Assembly (NCBI RefSeq): GCF_002257565.1
Contig: NZ_CP022736.1
Span: forward strand, 558,001 to 622,000
Reading direction: 5' to 3'
DNA: 64,000 bases
DNA from: Herbaspirillum sp. meg3
Lineage (GTDB): Bacteria > Pseudomonadota > Gammaproteobacteria > Burkholderiales > Burkholderiaceae_D
The notes beneath the pieces are model-generated. The model made no database searches. It was not told the DNA's origin and was given only the letters and a program-made list of their open reading frames with translations. Position 1 is the stretch's first letter, and every line of letters starts with the position of its first letter. The translations under genes and the position numbers were made by a program. Below, piece by piece: positions 1-9,059 of the stretch.

Positions 1-459
1 GGGCGTCGCGACGGGGATGTCACTTTCCGGGATCGAATGATTTTTCAGCGACGCCAGCAGGTTCATCAAGGCCGTTACGGTGTTTTGCAATTCTTCAGGC
101 ACGGCAACGGTCTGGTCTTTTTCCAGCGGTTCGACCTGTGCCATCCACAATCCATGTTTGAGCTGCTCTTTGGACGTCACGCGAAAGCGCGTGGTGCCGC
201 TGCAGGAGATGCGCAGCAAGCCTTGCACCGGCGCTGACCATTCATTGATATGTGCCAGCGTACCCACGGAGACGAAGGTTTCCACCTGGCCGGGACGCCG
301 CACTTCATTGCCAGATGTCAGTGCCACCACGCCGAACGAGGTACCGTTGGCGATGCACTTGTTGATCATGTCCAGATAGCGCACCTCAAAAATCTGCAGA
401 GGAAGGCGGCCGTCCGGAAAGAGTGCTGAGCCCAGTGGAAAAAGCGGGATGGTGTTCAT
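1..459 (-). CDS. LON peptidase substrate-binding domain protein (partial, C-terminus outside window)
   Basis: The minus strand from an ATG at 459 reads open to the window edge (153 codons). It opens MNTIPLFPLGSALFPDG and continues with LPLQIFEVRYLDMI and an NGTSFGVVAL segment. This is the typical opening of the LON N-terminal substrate-binding domain found alone (without ATPase or protease) in small proteobacterial proteins of about 200-215 residues. In Lon itself this domain recognises unfolded substrates; the role of the stand-alone form is not established. It follows spoVR by 65 bp on the same strand, so it could be co-transcribed with the prkA set. No strong Shine-Dalgarno is seen before the ATG. 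The family call is fairly sure. Confidence 0.85.
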   Translation of the reverse strand, partial: MNTIPLFPLGSALFPDGRLPLQIFEVRYLDMINKCIANGTSFGVVALTSGNEVRRPGQVETFVSVGTLAHINEWSAPVQGLLRISCSGTTRFRVTSKEQLKHGLWMAQVEPLEKDQTVAVPEELQNTVTALMNLLASLKNHSIPESDIPVATP

Positions 460-524
460 GAACTGAATTTGCCTGATGATGTTCAAGTGGTCACCTGTGT
501 TTTTCTATATACATCGGCATGCGG

Positions 525-2066
525 TCATGTCCGCAACACATAGCGATTTTCGCTGATGCATTCATAGCGTTGCACGATGTAGCCGTTGTCGTCCACGCTT
601 TCCAGATAGACGTCAAATTGCCATAGCCGCGCCATGTGACGCAGGACCTCATTGGTGCTTTCGCCCAGCGAGCGGCCATCGCTGCGGAAATGACGCAAGG
701 TCAGGCTGCGGTTGCCGCGCGTATTGACCGACCACACCTGGATGTTGGGTTCGCGGTGATTGATGTCGTACTGGCGCGACAAGGCTTGCCGCACATATTG
801 ATAGCCACTCTGATTGTGAATCGCGGAGACTTCGAGCTCGCTGCGGCTTTCATCGTCCAGCACCGCAAACATGCGCATGTCGCGCATCAGTTTGGGTGAT
901 AGATATTGCGCGACGAAACTCTCGTCCTTGAAGTTGCGCATGACGTAATGCAAGGTATCCAGCCAGTTGCTGCCGGCCATATCGGGAAACCATTCCCTGT
1001 CTTCGTCGGTGGGATTTTCACAGATGCGGCGAATGTCGCTCATCATGGAAAAGCCCAGTGCGTAAGGATTGATGCCGTTGTAATACGGCTTGGTGATCGG
1101 CGGCTGAAACACCACGTTGCTGTGCGAATGCAGGAATTCCATCATGAAACCGTCGGTCAGTTTGCCTTGGTCATACATCGTGTTGAGCAAGGTGTAATGC
1201 CAAAAGGTCGCCCAGCCTTCGTTCATGACCTGGGTTTGCCGTTGCGGATAAAAGTACTGGCCGACCTTGCGTACGATGCGGATGACTTCACGCTCCCACG
1301 ATTCCAGCAGCGGCGCATTTTTCTCGGCGAAGTACAGAAGATTCTCCTGCGGCTCCGGCGGAAAGCGTTCCTCGACTTGTGTGGCGGCGGTTTCTTTCTT
1401 CGCCGGCAAGGTCCGCCACAGTTCATTGACTTGCGATTGTGCATAAGCTTCGCGCTCGCGCTGCTGCGCGCGCTCTTGTGCGAGCGACATGCGCTGAGGG
1501 CGTTTGTAGCGATCCACGCCGTAGTTCATCAGGGCGTGGCAGGAGTCCAGCAATTCCTCGACACGGTCGAAACCATAGCGCTCTTCGCATTCAGCGATGT
1601 AGCCTTTGGCGTAGACCAGATAGTCGATGATCGCGCTGGCATCGGTCCACAGCTGGAACAGGTAATTGCCCTTGAAAAACGAGTTGTGACCATACGCCGC
1701 ATGCGCCACGACCAGCGCTTGCATCGTCATCGTATTTTCTTCCATCAGATAAGCAATGCACGGATTGGAGTTGATCACGATCTCGTAAGCTAGCCCCATC
1801 TGGCCGCGCTTGTAGTCGCGCTCGGTCGACAAAAAGTGCTTGCCGAACGACCAGTGGCGATAGTTCACCGGCATGCCTGAGGAGGCATAGGCATCCATCA
1901 TCTGCTCGGCGGAAATGATCTCCAGCTGGATCGGATAGATGTCCAGCTTGTAGCTCGCGGCGACCTTGGCGATCTCTTCGTTATAGCGCTCGATCAGTTC
2001 GAAGCTCCAGTCCGAAGGGCAGGGCAGAGGATCATGTTTGATCGGCGTATTCAGTCGCGTATTCAT
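525..2066 (-). CDS. spoVR: SpoVR family protein (YcgB-like)
   Basis: 513 residues, close to the ~510 of E. coli YcgB. The protein carries the family's typical N-terminal region (WSFELIERYNEEI near residue 20), a GHNSFFKGNY block around residue 125 with conserved His, and a MNEGWATFWHYTLLN segment around residue 280 that looks like a helical His/Glu motif. SpoVR proteins are cytosolic, of unknown biochemical activity, and are nearly always encoded with PrkA and YeaH; in Bacillus SpoVR affects the spore cortex. The start ATG overlaps the yeaH stop as ATGA (2063-2066), which indicates translational coupling and a shared transcript. Identity is very sure; function is not known. Confidence 0.95.
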   Translation of the reverse strand: MNTRLNTPIKHDPLPCPSDWSFELIERYNEEIAKVAASYKLDIYPIQLEIISAEQMMDAYASSGMPVNYRHWSFGKHFLSTERDYKRGQMGLAYEIVINSNPCIAYLMEENTMTMQALVVAHAAYGHNSFFKGNYLFQLWTDASAIIDYLVYAKGYIAECEERYGFDRVEELLDSCHALMNYGVDRYKRPQRMSLAQERAQQREREAYAQSQVNELWRTLPAKKETAATQVEERFPPEPQENLLYFAEKNAPLLESWEREVIRIVRKVGQYFYPQRQTQVMNEGWATFWHYTLLNTMYDQGKLTDGFMMEFLHSHSNVVFQPPITKPYYNGINPYALGFSMMSDIRRICENPTDEDREWFPDMAGSNWLDTLHYVMRNFKDESFVAQYLSPKLMRDMRMFAVLDDESRSELEVSAIHNQSGYQYVRQALSRQYDINHREPNIQVWSVNTRGNRSLTLRHFRSDGRSLGESTNEVLRHMARLWQFDVYLESVDDNGYIVQRYECISENRYVLRT

Positions 2067-3328
2067 GCATGGACCTGCTTTTCAAAAAGTTCACGGAAGA
2101 CCGGATAGATTTCGGCTGCAGACTGCACTTTTTTCATCGCAAAATGCGGGTGTTCAGATAGCAACTGCGTGTATTCGGTCCACAGGTTTTGTTCCGGCTC
2201 GGCCACCTGAATATAAGCAAAGTAGCGGCACATCGGAAGGATGGCTTCTTCCAGAATGCTCCGGCATTTTGGCGAATCGTCGTTCCAGTTATCTCCGTCG
2301 GATGCTTGCGCGCCGTAGATGTTCCATTCGCTGGCCGGGTAGCGTGTCTTGACGATGTCCTGCATTAGTTCCAGCGCACTCGACACGACGGTGCCACCGC
2401 TTTCCTGTGAATGGAAGAAGGTGTCTTCATCGACTTCATCGGCACGCGTGTGATGGCGGATGAAGACCACCTCGATGTGCTCATAATTGCGCGTCAGAAA
2501 CAGGTACAGCAGGATAAAAAATCGTTTCGACAGATCCTTGCGCTGTTCGTCCATCGAGCCCGACACGTCCATCACGCAAAACATCACGGCGCGGCTCGAC
2601 GGTTGCGGCTGACGCACGCGATTGACGTAGCGCAGATCGAACGGATCGATGAATGGAATGCGCCAGATGCGACCTTTCAGGTGATGGATTTCCTCTTCGA
2701 GAAGATGGATCTCCGGGCGCTTATCGCTGGGATCCTTGTTCAATTCGCATAGCTGCTCTTCCAGCTCACGCAGTTTTGCCACCAGCGGGCCGCCCAGGGC
2801 AATCCGCCGGCCCAGGGAGCTGCGCAGCGACCGCACGATGTCGATGTTATTGGGGGAACCATCGACCGAATAACCGGCGCGCATGTTCTTCCAATTGGGA
2901 ATCGACATCAGATTGGTCTGGATCAGGCGCGGCAACTCCAGGTCTTCGAAGAAGTACTGCATGAATTCTTCGCGCGACAACTCGAAGGTGAACTCGTCCT
3001 GACCTTCGCCTTCATTGCTGGCGGTGCTGCCGCCGTCGCCGGATCCGCCGCTGCGGCGTGGGATGCGGTCACCCTGCAGGTAATCCTGATTGCCGGGATG
3101 CACGATTTCACGCTTGCCGCCGCGGCCGTGATGGAAGGCCGGTTCGGAAATATCCTTGCGTGGAATGCTGATGCTCTTGGAGCTTTCGATGTCCTTGATA
3201 CTGCGGTCGCGCACCGCTTCGGTAACGGAACGCCGGATATCGCTGCGAAAGCGGCGTAGAAACCGCTCCCGGTTGGCGATGCTCTTATTCTTGCCAGCTA
3301 GCCTGCGGTCGATGATCTGATGGAGCAA
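2063..3328 (-). CDS. yeaH: YeaH/YhbH family protein (DUF444, VWA-like)
   Basis: 421 residues. The N-terminus has the family signature FIDRRL-like (IIDRRLAGKNKS), followed by ISEPAFHHGRGG and a Gly/Ser-rich linker near residue 100. The C-terminal half contains MDVSGSMD (around residue 253), a MIDAS-type metal site of a von Willebrand A-like fold, and QASDGDNWNDDSP. The initiation codon is TTG at 3328, chosen because AGGAGA lies 6 nt upstream and because the family starts exactly here. It sits between prkA and spoVR and probably works with PrkA in the stationary-phase/nitrogen-stress response known for the enterobacterial YeaGH pair. It is separated from prkA by a long palindromic element (3349-3491). 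Confidence 0.95.
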   Translation of the reverse strand: MLHQIIDRRLAGKNKSIANRERFLRRFRSDIRRSVTEAVRDRSIKDIESSKSISIPRKDISEPAFHHGRGGKREIVHPGNQDYLQGDRIPRRSGGSGDGGSTASNEGEGQDEFTFELSREEFMQYFFEDLELPRLIQTNLMSIPNWKNMRAGYSVDGSPNNIDIVRSLRSSLGRRIALGGPLVAKLRELEEQLCELNKDPSDKRPEIHLLEEEIHHLKGRIWRIPFIDPFDLRYVNRVRQPQPSSRAVMFCVMDVSGSMDEQRKDLSKRFFILLYLFLTRNYEHIEVVFIRHHTRADEVDEDTFFHSQESGGTVVSSALELMQDIVKTRYPASEWNIYGAQASDGDNWNDDSPKCRSILEEAILPMCRYFAYIQVAEPEQNLWTEYTQLLSEHPHFAMKKVQSAAEIYPVFRELFEKQVHA

Positions 3329-3348
3329 ATCCGTTCTCCTGCTGGTGA

Positions 3349-3491
3349 GAATCTGTTTTGAATCCTACTGCGAGGCCATGATCCCATGCCGTACGGTACT
3401 CGGAATCCCCGTGTACTTAAGTACACACCGGTATCCTGCGCTCCGGTCGTCATCGGCTGATGGCCTCTCGCTACGGATTGAAAACAGATTC
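3349..3491. repeat. 143-bp imperfect inverted repeat between prkA and yeaH
   Basis: The two ends are inverted copies: the left begins GAATCTGTTTTGAATCC and the right end, read on the minus strand, begins GAATCTGTTTTCAATCC. Both arms then contain AGGCCAT about 24 bases in. Similarity continues with scattered mismatches through arms of about 70 bases to a perfect 16-bp palindrome, GTGTACTTAAGTACAC, at 3411-3426. RNA copied from it would fold into one long hairpin. It could be a small palindromic mobile repeat or a processing/attenuation element inside the operon. Confidence 0.85.
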
Positions 3492-3549
3492 CGAAGGCAG
3501 ATTGCCATTTAAATGCCACTGCATTTCATAGGCAAGCCGCTCCCTGATT

Positions 3550-5472
3550 TCAAGAGGATTTGCGTACGCGCAAATACCATTCGCACAGCAAGCGCACCTG
3601 CTTCGGTGTGTAGCCTTTGCTGACCATGCGATTGACGAAGTCTTCGTGCTTTTGCATTTCTTCGGTCGAACCCTTGGCGTTGAAGGAGATCACCGGCAGC
3701 AGATCCTCGGTGTTGGAGAACATTTTCTTCTCGATCACCACCCGCAGCTTTTCGTAACTGGTCCACAGCGGGTTCTTGCCACCGTTGTTCACCCGTGCGC
3801 GCAGGACGAAGTTCACGATCTCGTTACGGAAGTCTTTCGGATTGCTGATGCCGGCCGGTTTCTCAATCTTTTCCAGTTCCGCGTTCAGCGATGCGCGGTC
3901 GAAACTTTCACCGGTGTCGTGATCGCGGAATTCCTGATCCTGGATCCAGAAGTCGGCATAGGTCACGTAGCGGTCGAACACGTTCTGGCCGTACTCGGAG
4001 TACGACTCCAGATACGCGGTCTGGATTTCCTTGCCGATGAATTCCGCATAGCGCGACGCCAGCGTGTCCTTGACGAAGGAGAGATATTTTTGTTCCTGTT
4101 CGGGTGGAAACTGTTCGCGCTCGATCTGTTGCTCCAGCACGTACATCAGGTGTACCGGATTGGCGGCGACTTCGGTGGTGTCGAAGTTGAACACTCGCGA
4201 CAGTATCTTGAACGCAAAGCGCGTCGAGATGCCGGTCATGCCTTCGTCAACACCGGCGTAGTCGCGGTATTCCTGATACGACTTGGCCTTGGGATCGGTG
4301 TCTTTCAGATTCTCGCCGTCATAGACCTGCATCTTGGAAATCAGGCTCGAGTTTTCCGGCTCGCCTAATCGCGTGAGAATCGAAAACTGCGCCATCATCT
4401 TTAAGGTGCCCGGTGCACAAATGGCCTTGGCCAGCGAGGAAGTGCGGATCAGTTTTTCGTAGATGCGAATCTCTTCCGACACGCGCAGGCAGTACGGCAC
4501 CTTGACGATATAGATACGATCCAGCAGCGCTTCGTTGTTCTTGTTGTTGCGGAAGGCTTTCCACTCCGATTCGTTGGAGTGAGCCAGGATGACGCCGTCG
4601 AATGGGATCGCGCCAAAGCCTTCGGTTCCCTTGAAGTTGCCTTCCTGGGTCGCAGTCAGCAGCGGGTGCAAGACCTTGATCGGCGCCTTGAACATTTCGA
4701 CAAATTCCAGCAAGCCCTGATTCGACAGGCACAGCCCGCCTGAGTAGCTGTAGGCGTCGGCATCATCCTGCGAGTATTGCTCAAGCTTGCGGATGTCGAC
4801 CTTGCCGACCAGCGTGGAGATGTCCTGATTGTTTTCGTCGCCCGGTTCGGTCTTGGAAATGGCGATCTGACGCAGGATCGACGGATAGCGTTTGACCACG
4901 CGGAACTGGCGGATGTCGCCGTTGAATTCGTGCAGGCGTTTGACGGCCCACGGGCTCAGGATGGATTTGAGGTAGCGGCGTGGAATACCGAACTGCTCTT
5001 CCAGAATTTGTCCGTCCTCTTCGTAATCGAACAAGCCCAGCGGCGATTCATTCACCGGCGAGCCCTTGATCGAATAGAAGGGGATGTGCTCCATGAGCTG
5101 TTTGAGGCGCTCGGCGATGGACGACTTGCCGCCGCCGACCGGGCCCAGCAGATACAGGATCTGCTTTTTTTCTTCCAGGCCTTGCGCGGCATGGCGGAAA
5201 TATGCGACGACTTGCTCGATGACTTCTTCTGCGCCGTAGAACTCTTTGAAGGCCGGATAAACCTTGATGACCTTGTTGGCGAACAAGCGAGACAAACGAG
5301 GATCTTCGCGCGTGTCGACCTTCTCAGGTTCGCCAATCGCCATCAGCATGCGTTCTGCTGCCGATGCATACACAGCCGGATCGTTCTTGCAAAGACTCAG
5401 GTACTCTTCGAGCGAAAATTCTTCTTCTCTGGTTTTGTCAAAGCGACTCGCAAAGCTGCTGTAGATATCCAT
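3550..5472 (-). CDS. prkA: PrkA family serine protein kinase (YeaG)
   Basis: 640 residues, near the 644 of E. coli YeaG. The N-terminal AAA-like part begins MDIYSSFASRFDKTREEEFS and has a P-loop GPVGGGKSSIAERL around residue 110. The C-terminal part corresponds to the PrkA kinase domain of the family. PrkA proteins are cytosolic serine kinases linked to starvation and stress adaptation (nitrogen starvation in E. coli, sporulation in Bacillus). A strong ribosome-binding site, GGAGGTGGT, stands directly before the ATG. It is the first gene of the prkA-yeaH-spoVR set. A gene-free region of 951 bp lies upstream and must hold its promoter, which I could not place with confidence. Confidence 0.96.
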   Translation of the reverse strand: MDIYSSFASRFDKTREEEFSLEEYLSLCKNDPAVYASAAERMLMAIGEPEKVDTREDPRLSRLFANKVIKVYPAFKEFYGAEEVIEQVVAYFRHAAQGLEEKKQILYLLGPVGGGKSSIAERLKQLMEHIPFYSIKGSPVNESPLGLFDYEEDGQILEEQFGIPRRYLKSILSPWAVKRLHEFNGDIRQFRVVKRYPSILRQIAISKTEPGDENNQDISTLVGKVDIRKLEQYSQDDADAYSYSGGLCLSNQGLLEFVEMFKAPIKVLHPLLTATQEGNFKGTEGFGAIPFDGVILAHSNESEWKAFRNNKNNEALLDRIYIVKVPYCLRVSEEIRIYEKLIRTSSLAKAICAPGTLKMMAQFSILTRLGEPENSSLISKMQVYDGENLKDTDPKAKSYQEYRDYAGVDEGMTGISTRFAFKILSRVFNFDTTEVAANPVHLMYVLEQQIEREQFPPEQEQKYLSFVKDTLASRYAEFIGKEIQTAYLESYSEYGQNVFDRYVTYADFWIQDQEFRDHDTGESFDRASLNAELEKIEKPAGISNPKDFRNEIVNFVLRARVNNGGKNPLWTSYEKLRVVIEKKMFSNTEDLLPVISFNAKGSTEEMQKHEDFVNRMVSKGYTPKQVRLLCEWYLRVRKSS

Positions 5473-6423
5473 ACCACCTCCGTAACTTCAATGAGACAAC
5501 AAATTGCAAATTGAATACGTGCGTTATGTTCTTAGATTTATCGACCGCGTTTCCTGAGTACTGCTGCTGATCATTTTCACTATCGTGCGCGCGCTTGAAT
5601 TTTTCAACTTTGCGCACCCGCGAACTTCGACCAGAAAATCAAATTTTCGTTTTTATTCTATTCCTTTTTCGTAGAGCCAACGCGCTACATTTGGTTTCAG
5701 CCTACTGCGAAATCATTTTCCTATATTCAAAAACACCCGCCGTTTTGCCAGCCATCTTTTCGATATGCCAAAGCGCTTGATTTTTGGAAGAATTTTTTGC
5801 GTGTACCCGTATTCCCTAAATGGTTGAAAGAGAGCGCCGGTTGACCTTGCCGGAAGATTTGTCCGGCAGACCGCACAAGCGAATCAGCGCCGGGCATGCA
5901 GGGATGTTTTGCGATGATTTTCATGTGCCGTTTTCCTGTTTCAGGGCGATGCAAGTTTGATGCCGGGCGGTGATAGAGGTGGCGATGCAGTTAAGAAGGA
6001 GTCTTCAACACATTTTAAAAAGTTGTTGTTTGACACTTTTTGTGTTGTTGCTTTTTTGCCATGTGACCAGTGCGCCACGGTCGTTGCGATAGCTGTTGGT
6101 CTATGCCTTTTGTCTTGCTGATAGCAAAAAGAGCGACTTTCTCTGGGGCGGAGGCGCTTTTTGCTGTCTGCGGCATGTAAGGCCGACTCCCCGGGACTGT
6201 CTGCCGGAAAGGCGGAAAGTGGATAAGTCATTGACAAACAAGTGAAAAATGCAGTCTAATTCAGGGTTCACCATCCGTTGAATTGCGTTCGTGCTGTGGC
6301 CTTGCGGTTTCGGCTCTCAAATGTCTCTCAGATCTATATAAAGAGACACGCGCAGAAAAACAGAAATTCCGCGGAGATTCCGAAGTATTTTTGCCGATTA
6401 TTGATTAAGTAAGCGAGTCCAAC
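5473..6423. other. 951-bp gene-free region between divergent prkA and rpmH
   Basis: No credible gene is seen; short open frames here lack ribosome-binding sites and recognisable products. It contains a 7-bp stem hairpin (TGCCGGA/TCCGGCA) near 5848-5870, an A/T-rich patch near 6008-6050 with partly complementary ACACA and TGTGT segments, one DnaA-box-like nonamer AGTGGATAA (6218-6226, one mismatch from TGTGGATAA), and the rpmH promoter. In many Betaproteobacteria this is where dnaA and oriC lie; neither dnaA nor a cluster of DnaA boxes is present. Confidence 0.7.
6231..6260 (+). promoter_or_regulatory. sigma-70 promoter of rpmH
   Basis: TTGACA at 6231-6236 and TCTAAT at 6255-6260, separated by 18 bp, about 160 bp upstream of the rpmH ATG. 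The -35 box is perfect and the -10 box differs from consensus at one base. A single DnaA-box-like nonamer ends 4 bp before the -35 box. Confidence 0.7.
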
Positions 6424-6561
6424 ATGAAACGTACCTACCAACCTTCCGTCGTTCGTCGTAAGCGTACCCACGGTTTCCGCGCACGCATGGCAACCCGTGG
6501 TGGCCGCGCTGTGATCAACGCACGCCGCGCCAAGGGCCGTAAGCGTCTGGCAGCGGTTTAA
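6424..6561 (+). CDS. rpmH: 50S ribosomal protein L34
   Basis: 45 residues reading MKRTYQPSVVRRKRTHGF and ending in KGRKRLAAV, the unmistakable L34 sequence: short, very basic and full length. L34 is a late-assembling component of the large ribosomal subunit. It is the first gene of the conserved rpmH-rnpA-yidD-yidC-mnmE block and has its own strong promoter. The next gene, rnpA, starts 42 bp after its stop. Confidence 0.98.
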   Translation: MKRTYQPSVVRRKRTHGFRARMATRGGRAVINARRAKGRKRLAAV

Positions 6562-6603
6562 TACCTGCGCCATACAACGCCAGAAAAGTGCGCTGCTGTT
6601 TGT

Positions 6604-7014
6604 GTGACAGGCGATCCTTCCTATCTCTACTCACGCGATCAGCGAATCGTTAAAACGGATGAGTTTTCATCCGTTTTTCGTTTGCGACCGGTGTATCGTA
6701 CAGCGCATTTCGTACTGTATGCCTGCAACAACGACTTGCCGCTAGCCCGTCTGGGTGTCGTCGCCGCCAAACGTATGGCGCCGCGCGCGGTCACCCGGAA
6801 CACGATCAAACGCGTTACCCGCGAATTGTTCCGGCAAACGGCATTGGCATTGCCTCAGGTAGATTGCATTGTGCGTTTGTCGAAGCCGGTCAACAGCAAG
6901 AGCGGACCGGCGACCAACGCGAAACTGAAAGCGGAATTGCGCGAAGAGCTGTCACAGTTGTTCACCTTTTTGCTGAACGCGACAGCCTTTGCCAGGAAGC
7001 CAGGAAATAAGTGA
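6604..7014 (+). CDS. rnpA: Ribonuclease P protein component
   Basis: 136 residues. It contains the central RnpA signature RNTIKRVTRELFR around residue 67, preceded by LGVVAAKRMAPRAV. RnpA is the basic protein cofactor of RNase P, which binds the catalytic RNA and helps process the 5' ends of tRNA precursors. The likely start is GTG at 6604; there is no good Shine-Dalgarno, so translation may depend on the upstream rpmH message. Its TGA overlaps the yidD ATG by one base (TGATG). Confidence 0.95.
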   Translation: MTGDPSYLYSRDQRIVKTDEFSSVFRLRPVYRTAHFVLYACNNDLPLARLGVVAAKRMAPRAVTRNTIKRVTRELFRQTALALPQVDCIVRLSKPVNSKSGPATNAKLKAELREELSQLFTFLLNATAFARKPGNK

Positions 7015-7283
7015 TGAAAACGCCTTTACTCCTGCTGTTACGCGCCTACAAGCTGGGAGTCAGCCCCTATCTCGGGCAGAATTGCCGTTTCTATCCCAGC
7101 TGTTCGGACTATGCAGCAGAAGCCATTCGCCGCCATGGCGCATGGAAAGGCAGCGTGCTTGCCGGCAAACGCCTGTGCAAGTGCCATCCATGGCATCCAG
7201 GCGGACTCGACCCCGTGCCTGAGTCCACCACCCCAGATTCTTCCTCTCCCACTGTAACCGCTGGCGGTTGCAGCCACTCCTGA
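7014..7283 (+). CDS. yidD: Membrane protein insertion efficiency factor YidD
   Basis: 89 residues from ATG 7014 (an alternative GTG at 7011 adds one residue). The family core is complete: LLRAYKLGVSPYLGQNCRFYPSCSDYAAEAI, with the paired cysteines and then KRLCKCHPWHPGGLDPVP. YidD is a small amphipathic membrane-associated protein that assists YidC-dependent insertion. The Ser/Thr-rich C-terminal tail is not conserved. It sits directly between rnpA and yidC, as in most bacteria. Confidence 0.95.
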   Translation: MKTPLLLLLRAYKLGVSPYLGQNCRFYPSCSDYAAEAIRRHGAWKGSVLAGKRLCKCHPWHPGGLDPVPESTTPDSSSPTVTAGGCSHS

Positions 7284-7302
7284 TTTATTGGTCAATACTC
7301 TT

Positions 7303-8955
7303 ATGGATATCAAACGTACCGTCCTGTGGGTTGTCTTCTCGTTTTCCCTGTTGTTGCTTTGGGACAGCTGGCAACGCCATAACGGCAAGCCGTCGATGTT
7401 TTTCCCGACGGCAACCCAAGAGGCGACACCGGCAGCTGCCGGCGCTGACCCGTCCAAATCGCCTGTGCCGCAAGCTGCCGGCGCTGCAGGCACCACCGCT
7501 GGTGCGGCTGATGTCGCAGGCGGCCTGCCGGCTGCCAAGGGCGAGACCATCACTATCACGACCGATGTCGTCAAGGCTGACATCGATACCGTCGGTGGCG
7601 AACTCAAGCGTCTGGAACTGCTGAAGCATCGCGATACCGTTGATCCGACCAAGAACCTGGTTCTGTTCGACTCCAGCGCAGGCCATACCTATTTGGCTGA
7701 ATCCGGCCTGATCGGCGGCCAGTTCCCGACTCACAAGTCGATCTTCACGGCCAAGCCGGGCGCACGCGCACTGGACAACGGCAATGAAGTCCAACTGGTG
7801 CTGGAAGCGCAGGAAAACGGCGTCAAGCTGACCAAGACCTACACCTTCAAGCGCGGTGATTACACCATCGACCTGAAGCACACCGTCACCAATGACAGCG
7901 CTGCCGCGATCACTCCATCGCTGTACCTGCAACTGGTGCGCGACGGCAACAAGCCAGGCGGCGAATCGCACTTCTACAGTACCTTTACCGGTCCTGCTGT
8001 TTACACCGATGCCGAAAAATTCCAGAAGCTGACTTTTGAGAAGATCGAAGAAGGCAAGGAACAGCACGCCAACAAGTCCGACAACGGCTGGATCGCGCTG
8101 GTGCAACACTATTTTGTGTCGGCGTTCATCCCGCCTGAAAAAGCGCAGCGCGATATCTTCACCAAGAAGATCGGCACCAACCTGTACGCAGTCGGCAACA
8201 TCCTGCCGCTGGGCACTGTTGCTCCGGGCGCCAGCGTCACCATGGACGCACGCCTGTACTCCGGTCCGCAAGAATCTTCCGTGCTGGAAAAGACCACACC
8301 AGGTCTGGAACTGGTCAAGGACTATGGCTGGCTGACCATCATCGCCAAGCCGATTTTCTGGCTGATGATTCACATCCATGCGTATGTCGGCAACTGGGGC
8401 TGGACCATCATCCTGCTGACCATGCTGATCAAGGCTGTGTTCTTCCCGCTGTCGGCTGCCAGCTACCGCAGCATGGCCAAGATGAAGGCCGTGACGCCGA
8501 AGATGACCGCGATCCGCGAGCGTCACAAAGGCGATCCACAAGCGATGAATCGCGAAATGATGTCGCTGTACAAGACCGAAAAGATCAATCCGCTCGGTGG
8601 CTGTCTGCCGATCGTGATTCAGATCCCGGTGTTCATTTCGCTGTACTGGGTGCTGCTCGCCAGCGTTGAAATGCGCGGTGCACCATGGCTCGGCTGGATC
8701 CACGATCTGACCGCTCCTGATCCGTTCTACATCCTGCCGGTGCTGATGGCTGTGTCGATGTTCATTCAGACCAAGCTCAACCCGACTCCTCCGGATCCGG
8801 TACAAGCCAAGGTCATGATGTTCATGCCTATCGTGTTCTCGGTGATGTTCTTCTTCTTCCCGTCCGGCCTCGTGCTGTACTGGGTCGTGAACAACGTCCT
8901 GTCGATCACGCAGCAATGGGTCATCACCAGAAAGCTGCAGGCAGGCAAGGCTTAA
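7303..8955 (+). CDS. yidC: Membrane protein insertase YidC
   Basis: 550 residues from the ATG at 7303 (an upstream in-frame TTG at 7288 is less likely because the family starts MDIKRT). The first helix is VLWVVFSFSLLLLWDSW, followed by an Ala/Pro-rich linker, a large periplasmic beta-sandwich domain of Gram-negative type (about residues 80-330), and the conserved insertase core. That core includes NPLGGCLPIVIQIPVFISLY and a C-terminal FFFFPSGLVLYWVVNNVLS. YidC inserts membrane proteins alone or with SecYEG. A hairpin terminator follows, so mnmE may have its own promoter. Confidence 0.97.
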   Translation: MDIKRTVLWVVFSFSLLLLWDSWQRHNGKPSMFFPTATQEATPAAAGADPSKSPVPQAAGAAGTTAGAADVAGGLPAAKGETITITTDVVKADIDTVGGELKRLELLKHRDTVDPTKNLVLFDSSAGHTYLAESGLIGGQFPTHKSIFTAKPGARALDNGNEVQLVLEAQENGVKLTKTYTFKRGDYTIDLKHTVTNDSAAAITPSLYLQLVRDGNKPGGESHFYSTFTGPAVYTDAEKFQKLTFEKIEEGKEQHANKSDNGWIALVQHYFVSAFIPPEKAQRDIFTKKIGTNLYAVGNILPLGTVAPGASVTMDARLYSGPQESSVLEKTTPGLELVKDYGWLTIIAKPIFWLMIHIHAYVGNWGWTIILLTMLIKAVFFPLSAASYRSMAKMKAVTPKMTAIRERHKGDPQAMNREMMSLYKTEKINPLGGCLPIVIQIPVFISLYWVLLASVEMRGAPWLGWIHDLTAPDPFYILPVLMAVSMFIQTKLNPTPPDPVQAKVMMFMPIVFSVMFFFFPSGLVLYWVVNNVLSITQQWVITRKLQAGKA

Positions 8956-8984
8956 CGACTTGCGTATCAGTTACTTGTTAGTCG

Positions 8985-9020
8985 AAAAAGCCCGTGGCAT
9001 GATTTTCACGGGCTTTTTTT
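8985..9020 (+). terminator. Rho-independent terminator after yidC
   Basis: AAAAAGCCCGTG and CACGGGCTTTTTTT arms with a 10-nt loop and a run of seven T, 30 bp after the yidC stop and 40 bp before mnmE. Confidence 0.9.
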
Positions 9021-9059
9021 CGTCTTTGTTTTCCTACTTTTTGAAAAGCAGTGCGCATC

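Noticed and set aside
3298..3519. 73-codon minus-strand ORF across the prkA-yeaH palindrome
   Set aside because: It is produced by translating the palindromic element and runs into yeaH; no convincing start.
5727..5954. 75-codon minus-strand ORF upstream of prkA
   Set aside because: No ribosome-binding site and no recognisable product; probably chance.
5473..6423. Chromosomal origin (oriC)
   Set aside because: Location beside rpmH is suggestive, but only one imperfect DnaA box was found, with no dnaA and no clustered boxes.
7288..7302. TTG start for yidC 15 bp upstream
   Set aside because: The family starts MDIKRT, which matches the ATG at 7303.
7285..8916. Long minus-strand open frame antisense to yidC (543 codons)
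   Set aside because: A shadow of GC-rich codon use; the plus strand encodes an unmistakable YidC, and the antisense product is His/Arg-rich and resembles nothing.
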